A stretch of 64,000 nt of DNA, taken from the NCBI GenBank assembly GCA_023269585.1, contig JAHFTC010000002.1, positions 41,058 to 105,057 on the forward strand. Direction: 5' to 3'. This document shows, one piece after another, positions 56,427-64,000 of the stretch; within the stretch, counting starts at the first letter, position 1, and each line of letters opens with the position of its first letter. The position numbers and the translations under genes were made by a program. Origin of the DNA: Opitutaceae bacterium (GTDB lineage Bacteria; Verrucomicrobiota; Verrucomicrobiia; Opitutales; Opitutaceae). The notes beneath the pieces were generated by a model. It saw only the letters and a program-made list of their open reading frames with translations, was not told the origin of the DNA and did no database searches.

Positions 56427-57524
56427 TTACCTCCGCCCATCCCGCCGCGCGGCCTCCATCAGCAGATAGAACGCCTGAGCCTCGGTCGAGGTGCCGACCT
56501 TGTTGAAGTGCGGCGCGCCGCACACGCCCTGCACGATCCCGAACGCGTCGACCTTGCCGATCGCCGCGGCGCGCAGCGACTCCGCCGTCGCGAGGAGAGA
56601 CTGCGGCATCCAACCACCGGCGACACCGCGGTAAAGCGTGTAGGCGAGCATCTGGGCGAAGTTCGTCTCGACGAACGAGGTCGCATCGTCGAGCACGTCG
56701 TGAAAGAGACCGTCGGGCCGGCGCCATGGCAGCGTCGCTTCGACGAGCTCGCGGATCCAGTCGACGAGTTGCGCCTTTTCGGCGGTCATCGTCTCCGGGA
56801 GAGCGCGGAGCACGCGCGTCATGCCGGCGAGGGCCCAGCCGTTGCCCGAGCCCCAGAAGGCCTTCCGTTCGAAGTCCTGCCGGTCCTCGTCCCACATGTG
56901 CGAGTACAGCTTCGTCTTCGGGTCCTGTAGAATTCGCCGGCAGCCGGCGATCTGGTTCATCGCCTCGGCGGGCTGACCGGCCACGGCCAGGAAAGGCGGC
57001 AGCATGTAGAGCGCATCGACCCAGATCCGGTTCTCGATCTGGTTGTGGTAGACGATGCCATCTCGGTTACGCGGCGCCTTGAACAGCGCGAACTCCAGCA
57101 TGCGCTCCGCCGCCTGCTGCAACGCGGCATCTCCGGTCACCTTCGCGGCGAAGAGCACCGGTTCGCCGTTGACGCAGGGATCGCACACCGGCGCGTTGCC
57201 CTCGTTGAGCCCGAGCCGGCCGTCCTTGAGCTGGTTCACCACCGCGTCCTTCGCGAACAGCACGACGAGCTCGGCCTCACCGAGTTCCAGCAGCGCCTGC
57301 GCCGCCGTGCCCTGCTCCCAGGCGCGCCGCTGCATGGCCAGCATCGCATGCTTGACCTTCGCGAGCCGGAACGAATCGGCATCAGGTACCGCGGCCGGTG
57401 CGCCACCGGAAGTCGGAGACGCCGCCTCCGTGTCGACGCCATGGGCGAGCGAGGAGAGGCCGAGGATGCCGCCCGTGAGAGCGACGTTGCGGAGGAATTG
57501 CCGACGGGGAAGCTCGGGTTTCAT
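56427..57524 (-). CDS. glycoside hydrolase family 88/105 protein (unsaturated glucuronyl/rhamnogalacturonyl hydrolase-like)
   Basis: Tat-like RRQFLRNVALTGG; ENRIWVDALYMLPPFLAVAG, FWGSGNGWALAGMTRVL, MLAYTLYRG. Confidence 0.85.
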   Translation of the reverse strand: MKPELPRRQFLRNVALTGGILGLSSLAHGVDTEAASPTSGGAPAAVPDADSFRLAKVKHAMLAMQRRAWEQGTAAQALLELGEAELVVLFAKDAVVNQLKDGRLGLNEGNAPVCDPCVNGEPVLFAAKVTGDAALQQAAERMLEFALFKAPRNRDGIVYHNQIENRIWVDALYMLPPFLAVAGQPAEAMNQIAGCRRILQDPKTKLYSHMWDEDRQDFERKAFWGSGNGWALAGMTRVLRALPETMTAEKAQLVDWIRELVEATLPWRRPDGLFHDVLDDATSFVETNFAQMLAYTLYRGVAGGWMPQSLLATAESLRAAAIGKVDAFGIVQGVCGAPHFNKVGTSTEAQAFYLLMEAARRDGRR

Positions 57525-57735
57525 GAGACGCAGGAAGAGGGAAGGGGCGCAGTCTGGGGCAGTTAGGGCAGCGATTGTGGACGGACTCCGGAACCGGGCG
57601 AGCGCGGTCTGGCTCGGCCGCATTATCCGACGATGTAGGCGCGCCGCTCCGCCTGCGTCCGCTGCCCGCCAAGGCGACGCCTGTCCCGCCGTGAGCACAG
57701 GCCACCGCCCGTCCAGCGGCCTGCCCACACCCAGG

Positions 57736-57773
57736 AAACCGTTTACCCTCACGACCGTGAACCTAAACGGTTT
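57736..57773. repeat. intergenic palindrome A (imperfect, 18-bp arms)
   Basis: AAACCGTTTACCCTCACG-ac-CGTGAACCTAAACGGTTT (15/18 pairs). Confidence 0.7.
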
Positions 57774-57821
57774 GGTCGGATCCTTCGGGTCTCTTCCCAC
57801 CGGGCGGCGTCCTATCATCCC

Positions 57822-57857
57822 AACCGTTTACCTTCACGGTCGTGAAGGTAAACGGTT
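57822..57857. repeat. intergenic palindrome B (perfect, 17-bp arms)
   Basis: AACCGTTTACCTTCACG-gt-CGTGAAGGTAAACGGTT. Confidence 0.8.
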
Positions 57858-58022
57858 CGAGGTCCGGCGCTCGGCCGGGACGCCGACTCGACTCGCTGCG
57901 GCACAAGCCTCCACGATGCCCTCATTTCAGAGGGGAGACGTACGCACGAACGGCCGCCCCGTGCCCTGGACAGCGAAAGACACGAAGTGCCGCCAGACTT
58001 CAGCTCCCGGGCCGAGCCCGGC

Positions 58023-60650
58023 TCACTCCCGCACGATCTCATAGTGGATCGTCCGATCGGCGGCACTGGCTGTGAAAACCAGCGCACCGGCTTCCGTCTT
58101 CGTCTCGACGCGCTTCGCGCGCGAACCATCGGGCGCGAGGGCGTAGACCGTCGCCCCGGCGGCTCCGGCTAACGTGATCGTCGCCGGCACCGGCTCGGCC
58201 GTCATCGGGCCGTGGCCCCAGCGATCACTCACGGATTTGCGCACGGCGTCCCAGACCATGCCGGGATTCTCGGTACGACCGACCAGCGTCACCAACACGC
58301 GCCCCGACTCCGCGAGCTTCACGCCGTCGAGCGCAACCGCGGTGACGGCTGCGAAATCGAACCCGAAACGCGCGCACTCGACCTTGAGCGCGGCGGCGTC
58401 GACCGTCGCCCCGCCGATGAAACCGGTGGCGGTCGCCGCCTGCTCGGCGGACACAACGTACACCGGGCCCTGCGGTGCCTGCACCATGCGGATCGCCGTG
58501 AGGGCGGGAGCGCCAGTCTGCACGATGCGCGCCGGTTCGCCGGCGCCGAGCGGACGATCGCTCACGCTCAACCGGTCGGTGAGGAAACCGATCGGCTGGC
58601 CCGGCAGTTTCCGTAACCAGAGCACGTCGACATGCGCTTCCTCGCCCCAAAGCGGCGCGCCGACGCGCAGCTCCTTCGCGGACTGCGCCGGCGGCACGAG
58701 GCCGTTGCGAAAGGTGGTCGTCGCGAACACCGCGAAGCCCCACCGGCCCGGGTTGCGATGCTGGTCGAAGTAAGTCTTGCTCCCGCTGTTCGGATCAAGA
58801 TTGGCGCCCTCGACCATATCGAAGGGATAGAGCGCATCCCAGTCCTGGAGGCCGCCGTAGGTCGCGATCGTCGGGTACATCTCGCAGCCGTAGTCGTGCG
58901 GAAACGGGTGGTCGATCTCTGACACCGCAAACGGCTTGCCGCTCACGCGCAGCTGCGCGATCCCGCCGATCTCGCCGAACCAGCGATCCTCGAACTCGGC
59001 CAGCTGTGGCGTGTTGAGCGTGGCCCAGTACTTGTTGTTCCACGCGTGCGTCGGGCCGCCGAAGTCCGGATGCTGCCAATAGTAGTGGGCGTCGGCGAAA
59101 TCCATCGACTGCTCGCGCGCCAGGCCGGCGATGCCGCCGTAGTTCATCTGCGTGCAGATGATCGGCGCACGCACGCCGAGCTCGTCGCGCAGGAAGTCCC
59201 GCATGCCGCTCGCGTACTCGACCTCAGTCTCGATGAGGAACGAGATCCAGTCCCGCCACTGCGCCACGGACGGCTCGGTCGGGATCGGCACCGTGCCGGC
59301 CTTCGCCGATTGCCCGGGCAACAGCCCGCTGCGCTCGGCGCCGGGGGCGAGCTTCAGGTTGCGCACGGAAACCGTGCCAAGCTTGTGCCCGACGATGAGG
59401 CTGAGGCGCGAGGGAACGTCCACCGTCGAATGCGCCACGAAGACGAACTTGAGCGGCGTCCAGTCCGTGCCGATCTCGGTCGGCGTATTGAGTCCTCGGG
59501 TGCGCCACTTGTCCGTGCGCCAGCGCGGATCGTCGCGGGCGATCACGACCTGCAAGGGGCGCGGCGTGTCGGCCTTCGCCTCGAGTTCGAGCGTGTAGGT
59601 CTGGTCTTTCTCCAGCGGAAGACCGCCCACGTAGGCCTGCGTGTGCCAGCGGATGCTATCGACCTCGACCACCTTCAACTCCACCGCCGAGGCGTCGGCA
59701 CCGGGCACGATCTCCACGCGATTGCCGGGAAGCGCATCGGGCTCCCAGCGGTGCGCCGCGCCGAGCAGCGAAGGGCCGCGGGGGGTGGCGCCCTGCCGCC
59801 AGGCGGCGGCGAGCGCGGCATCGTCGGCGTATTTCTTTGCAAGCCAGTCGCTCCAGAGCTTGGCGAGTTCGCCGCGGAACGGCTCGGGGAGCAACTGTTC
59901 CAGTCGGCGACCGATGTCACGCGTGCGCTGGCCGAGCAGAGAGTTCTCGTTGTTGATCTCGACGATGGCCACCGCCGGATCCTCGGCGAGGCTGTACCCG
60001 GTATACGGATTCTTCACGGTGAGCAGCCGGCGGGCGAAATCCCGCTGAAGCTCGACCATGCGGGATTGGAAGTAGTCGACCTGCTTCTGGAACGGCGGCG
60101 TCTGCGCGATCGAGGCGGGGAAACCGTCCTCCGGTAGCAGCGTCTTGGACACCTTGAGGTTGATGTTCGAGTAGATGCCGCGCGCCTTGAGCGCGGCGAC
60201 GAGCCGATGGAGCTTATCGAGCTGGCCGGCGTCGATTTGCGTGCGGTCGGGCCGGTCCTTCGACCAGATGCTGCCGCCGGAGGCGACCGACCACGGGTTG
60301 TCCATGTGGTGGAGCCGCGCGATGTTCACGCCGCCCTGCGCAAGCCGGCGCGCGAGAACATCGGCATCTGCCGCCGAGAGGAAATTCTGCTCGCTGCTGA
60401 TGTTGCAGCCCCAGAAGCGGATCCGCTGGCCGTCGGCCTCGGTCGCGAAATGGCCGTCCTTCACGATCACCCGGCCGCGCGCACCGGCGGGTTCGGGATT
60501 CATTGCGCTCAGGTCCAGCGCCGAGCCGGCGACCGGCTCGACTGCGGGCCACGGGGTCCAGCCAGAGGTGTCTTCGGCGGCGGTGAGGATCGGCGGAAGG
60601 GCGAGCGCCGTGAGCAACGGCGCGCAACGGAAGGCAGGGAAGCGGATCAT
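58023..60650 (-). CDS. large secreted glycoside hydrolase (cellulase/GH5-like TIM-barrel, family uncertain)
   Basis: Signal peptide; GQRIRFWGCNISSEQNFLSAADADVLARRLAQGGVNIARLHHMDNPW; PAVAIVEINNENSLL. Confidence 0.78.
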   Translation of the reverse strand: MIRFPAFRCAPLLTALALPPILTAAEDTSGWTPWPAVEPVAGSALDLSAMNPEPAGARGRVIVKDGHFATEADGQRIRFWGCNISSEQNFLSAADADVLARRLAQGGVNIARLHHMDNPWSVASGGSIWSKDRPDRTQIDAGQLDKLHRLVAALKARGIYSNINLKVSKTLLPEDGFPASIAQTPPFQKQVDYFQSRMVELQRDFARRLLTVKNPYTGYSLAEDPAVAIVEINNENSLLGQRTRDIGRRLEQLLPEPFRGELAKLWSDWLAKKYADDAALAAAWRQGATPRGPSLLGAAHRWEPDALPGNRVEIVPGADASAVELKVVEVDSIRWHTQAYVGGLPLEKDQTYTLELEAKADTPRPLQVVIARDDPRWRTDKWRTRGLNTPTEIGTDWTPLKFVFVAHSTVDVPSRLSLIVGHKLGTVSVRNLKLAPGAERSGLLPGQSAKAGTVPIPTEPSVAQWRDWISFLIETEVEYASGMRDFLRDELGVRAPIICTQMNYGGIAGLAREQSMDFADAHYYWQHPDFGGPTHAWNNKYWATLNTPQLAEFEDRWFGEIGGIAQLRVSGKPFAVSEIDHPFPHDYGCEMYPTIATYGGLQDWDALYPFDMVEGANLDPNSGSKTYFDQHRNPGRWGFAVFATTTFRNGLVPPAQSAKELRVGAPLWGEEAHVDVLWLRKLPGQPIGFLTDRLSVSDRPLGAGEPARIVQTGAPALTAIRMVQAPQGPVYVVSAEQAATATGFIGGATVDAAALKVECARFGFDFAAVTAVALDGVKLAESGRVLVTLVGRTENPGMVWDAVRKSVSDRWGHGPMTAEPVPATITLAGAAGATVYALAPDGSRAKRVETKTEAGALVFTASAADRTIHYEIVRE

Positions 60651-61026
60651 GGGGAAGGTGAACCAGGGTTTGGGTAGCGACCGGCAGGCACCGGATGGGA
60701 GTAACGCAAGATTTCAACTCCCGCCATCGGCAGCGCGAGTCTGCATTGGCAATCGCCTGCGCCGCGGCGCCGCCACAATGCAACAAACAGGCCGGGCCGC
60801 CCCTCGCGCCCGCCGCAGGTCGGCGATGTCGGAGCTCCCACAGGATCGCGAAACCGCCCAGCGCTCTCCTCGCGGACCGCGCCGCTATTCGTCGCACCGA
60901 TTTCAGTACAGCGCGCGATGCGGCCCTCGCGCCAGATGGAAAAGCCGACGCGGTTTCCAAACCGGCACTGAGGGTTTGCTACGTAACCAGTCATTGGCTT
61001 CATCGGCGGCGCATTCTTGATTCCTC

Positions 61027-61455
61027 ATGAAAACACTACGCACCCTGTTTCTCTTCCTCGCCTGCACCTCCGGCCTCTTCGCCAACGACGCAGAGCAACG
61101 CCTCTGCGCCGCCTACCAAAAGGCACACGCGGCGAAGGATGTGACAGCATTCCTCCAACTGGTCGAATTCGACAGAACGACACCGGAGCTGACCCGCACC
61201 CAAATCGCCGAGGCCTTCAAGAACACCCTGCCGCGGCGGGTCTCCGCGGTCGAAGTCCAGGAGTTGTCCGGCACCGAACGCACGTCCTACGAGGTCGCCG
61301 GGGTGACCTATGTGACGACGCTGCCGGTGACCAAGAAGCTCAAGATCACCTACTCGGAGGAGGGGCAGGGGGCCACGCGAGTGACGACGACCACCTATCT
61401 GTTGGGCGAGAAGGCGGGCGCCTGCCGGATCGTCTCCACGATGCCGAAGAAGTGA
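61027..61455 (+). CDS. small secreted hypothetical protein
   Basis: Signal peptide MKTLRTLFLFLACTSGLFA; no recognised domain. Confidence 0.6.
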   Translation: MKTLRTLFLFLACTSGLFANDAEQRLCAAYQKAHAAKDVTAFLQLVEFDRTTPELTRTQIAEAFKNTLPRRVSAVEVQELSGTERTSYEVAGVTYVTTLPVTKKLKITYSEEGQGATRVTTTTYLLGEKAGACRIVSTMPKK

Positions 61456-61645
61456 AGCCAGCGCGAGCCGTGCAACCGGACGACGGCCCAGTGTTCTTCG
61501 CCGCGAAGCACACGAGGCGCCGTCCCTACCACGCTCCTCCCTCTCCGTGCGCTCCTCCGCCTCAGTGGTCTCTGTGACCACATCCGGTTTTCGCCCCTCT
61601 GCTCCGATCCCCTCCCGTCCTCCTTCAGGCTACAGTATTCAGCCT

Positions 61646-63823
61646 TCAGTTCTTCTTCCCCCGCACCGCTTCCAGCACCGTCGCCGGCGTGAGCACCTCG
61701 GGCAATACGAGCGGCTCAGCGCGCCCCGGGAGATAGACGAGATTCACCGGCACCGCCGCGCGGCCGAAACGTTGAAGCTCGGCGGTGATCTTCGGGTCCT
61801 GCCGGGTCCAGTCGGCGCGCAGAGCGGCCACTTTGCGGTCGCGGAATTCCCGCAGCACCTCGTCCGAGCCGAAGACCACGCCCTTGTTGACCTGGCAGGT
61901 CACGCACCAACGCGCCGTGAAATCGACATAGATGACCCGCCCCTCGGCGCGTAACCGCTCGACCGCCTCCGTCGACCACGGCTGCCAGTCGGGTTGCGGC
62001 AACGCCGCCACCTCGGCCTGCGCGTCCACCCCGGCCTTCGGCCAGCCAAGCACAGCGCCCGCCGCGAACAAGCACGCCGCGACAAGCCGCGCGATCCAGC
62101 GCGTGCGCGCCGGGCGGTGCAGCACCGCCCAACGGCCGAGCACCCAGACCGCCGCCGCGATCAGCACCAGCCCGAGCAGGAGGAAGAGAAACGCGAAGTG
62201 GTCGTCGCTGAGCAGGCCGGCCAAAACCCAGAGCAGAAACGCAGCGGTGGCGTAGAGCGGAAACGCCATGAACTGCTTGAACGTTTCCATCCACGCCCCG
62301 GGCCGCGGCAGCAGCTTGATCAAGGCCGGCGCGAACGACAGCACGAGGTACGGCAGCGCCAGTCCGGCCGCGATCGCCGTGAAGGCCGCGAGCGACGCCA
62401 CCGGCGGCAGCACCATCGCCGCCCCGAGCGCCGGCGCCAGGAACGGCGCCGAACAGGGCGTGGCCACCACCGTGGCCAGCACCCCGGAGAAGAACGAGCC
62501 CGCGTAGCCGCTCTTCGCCTGCAGGCCCGCACCGGCACCGATGAGCGAGCCTCCAATTTCAAATACACCGCTGAGGCTCAGCCCAAAGACGAGCATCACG
62601 ATCACCAGCGCGAAATCGAATGCCGGGTTCTGCAACTGGAAGCCCCAGCCCTGCGCCGCCGCTCCGTCCGCCGGTCGCAGCGCGATCAGGATTCCCGCCA
62701 ACACCCAGAACGACGCCAGCACGCCCGCCGCAAACGTGAGCCCGTGCAGGCGCACCTTCGCGCGGTCCTCGCCGGCCTGCTGCACGAAACCGAGGATCTT
62801 GATCCCCATCACCGGAAACACGCAGGGCATGAGGTTGAGGATCATGCCGCCGAGGAAGGCGAGCACGAGCACGCCGCCCAACCCGTAGGTCGTCCCTTCA
62901 GGGCGACCACTCGACGGAGTGCCTGCACCTGAGGCCGGCACGGAGCCCGTCGGTGCGGGCTGAAGCGCCGCACCACGCGGCGGACCGTCCGTCACCGGAA
63001 TTCGGATCGCCACCGCCCGGGGCCCGCCCGGCCACCAGCCGGCCTCCGCCACGAGCAATCCGGCGAGTTCTTGGGGCGCACCAGCCGCATCCGCCTGACG
63101 CACGGAAAACTCCCACGCACCCCCGGCCGCCGTCTGCGCCGGCTGCAACGCCTGCGCCTCCACGGCGCCGTTCTCATCAAAGAACGCCACCATGAGCCCG
63201 CCTGGGCGCACCGCCGCATCGCGCGGTTCCACCCGGATCGTGACGGCGCGTCCCGTGCGGTACGCCTGCGCGGACAGCTTGTCCGTCGGTTGCGGCACCG
63301 CCGCCCGCGCCGCGGCGATCCGCGCCGCCCATTGCGCCTCGGGCGCCGCTGTCGCCGCCACTGGCAGTGTGAGCGAGACCCTCGCGTCGCCGGGGATGCA
63401 GCTCTCCTTGCACATCAACCAGTCCGCACGCGCCTGCAACGTGACCGGTTCGCCGAGCGTGGCCTCCGCCGGCGCCGTGATGTCCACCAGCAATAGCAAA
63501 TCGCCACCGAAGCCGTACGTGAGCACCCCGCCGGTGTCGGTGATTTCCGGAGCCGGCCATTGGATCGGGCCCGCGGCGAAGCCCGGCGGGAGCGTCCACG
63601 CGATCGTCGTCGGCAGTCCCGCCTCGCCGGGATTCTTCCAGTAGGTGTGCCAGTGCTCGTCATGCACCAACCGCAGCGCCACCGTCGTCGTCTGTCCGGG
63701 CACGAGCGCCGTGCGCTCGGCCACGAGGGAGGCGGCGACATGTTTTTCGCCGAAGGCGGCCTGTGCCGAACCCGCGAGGAAAAGACCGACGACAAAGGCA
63801 AGGAGAGCGAGGCGCAGTTTCAT
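61646..63823 (-). CDS. DsbD/ScsB-like protein-disulfide reductase with C-terminal thioredoxin fold
   Basis: N-terminal HDEHWHTYWKNPGEAGLPT; membrane GGMILNLMPCVFPVMGIKILGF and VVATPCSAPFLAPALG; VDFTARWCVTCQVNKGVVF. Confidence 0.92.
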   Translation of the reverse strand: MKLRLALLAFVVGLFLAGSAQAAFGEKHVAASLVAERTALVPGQTTTVALRLVHDEHWHTYWKNPGEAGLPTTIAWTLPPGFAAGPIQWPAPEITDTGGVLTYGFGGDLLLLVDITAPAEATLGEPVTLQARADWLMCKESCIPGDARVSLTLPVAATAAPEAQWAARIAAARAAVPQPTDKLSAQAYRTGRAVTIRVEPRDAAVRPGGLMVAFFDENGAVEAQALQPAQTAAGGAWEFSVRQADAAGAPQELAGLLVAEAGWWPGGPRAVAIRIPVTDGPPRGAALQPAPTGSVPASGAGTPSSGRPEGTTYGLGGVLVLAFLGGMILNLMPCVFPVMGIKILGFVQQAGEDRAKVRLHGLTFAAGVLASFWVLAGILIALRPADGAAAQGWGFQLQNPAFDFALVIVMLVFGLSLSGVFEIGGSLIGAGAGLQAKSGYAGSFFSGVLATVVATPCSAPFLAPALGAAMVLPPVASLAAFTAIAAGLALPYLVLSFAPALIKLLPRPGAWMETFKQFMAFPLYATAAFLLWVLAGLLSDDHFAFLFLLLGLVLIAAAVWVLGRWAVLHRPARTRWIARLVAACLFAAGAVLGWPKAGVDAQAEVAALPQPDWQPWSTEAVERLRAEGRVIYVDFTARWCVTCQVNKGVVFGSDEVLREFRDRKVAALRADWTRQDPKITAELQRFGRAAVPVNLVYLPGRAEPLVLPEVLTPATVLEAVRGKKN

Positions 63824-64000
63824 GTGGTTCAGGGGAGCAGCGGCACGGGACGCTGGTAGCTGATACCCGTACACCGCCCCCGGTCAAAGCCCGCGGACAA
63901 ATTCCACACGACACCCGCAAGGCGCTCTTCCCGCCGCCAGTGTCGCTTCCGCGCCCCATGCCGCCCCTGCCCGTTTCGCGCCTCGCATTCAAGTCCCTCC

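Noticed and set aside
1-64000. CRISPR array
   Set aside because: No series of regularly spaced direct repeats and no cas-like ORFs noticed
1-64000. rRNA operon
   Set aside because: No 16S/23S-like conserved segments recognised

Overview
This 64 kb GC-rich window looks like a chromosomal segment of a Verrucomicrobia/Opitutaceae-type bacterium; that taxonomic guess is an inference from gene content. It falls into three zones. (1) About 1-18.7 kb is the right-hand part of an integrated genomic island. It carries an AAA-ATPase plus subtilisin pair (IetAS-like), a YnfA-family protein, a Zn/Cd-type P1B ATPase, a CzcCBA-like RND efflux operon with an embedded PII protein, an IS1634-like insertion sequence with 28-bp inverted repeats, and a tyrosine recombinase next to an orphan 3' half of tRNA-Lys(CTT), a probable att scar. 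(2) About 18.9-34 kb is a dense stress-type gene cluster: PRC-barrel/BON, glycine-zipper, hybrid histidine kinase, DUF892/YciF, BON, ECF sigma, AarF/UbiB, Ohr/OsmC, CheB-like, FAD-Rieske and AI-2E-like genes. At least nine intergenic copies of a directional motif (consensus about GGGTA-nn-ACCCCAT-nGG) precede most of its transcription units, including divergent pairs. I could not match this to a known regulon, and it is my strongest candidate for something undescribed. (3) About 34-64 kb is largely core or metabolic: ChrA, KDPG aldolase, GH115, the sdh/frd operon interrupted by an ORF6N fragment, NUDIX, tRNA-Pro, LytS/LytTR, PurU, an RND efflux pair, a broken nucleotidyltransferase module, GH105, a large glycosidase, and DsbD/ScsB. 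Several remnants are visible: an internally deleted cardiolipin synthase, a frameshifted nucleotidyltransferase and a possible UspA tail. All family calls come from reading motifs by eye; no database search was run.
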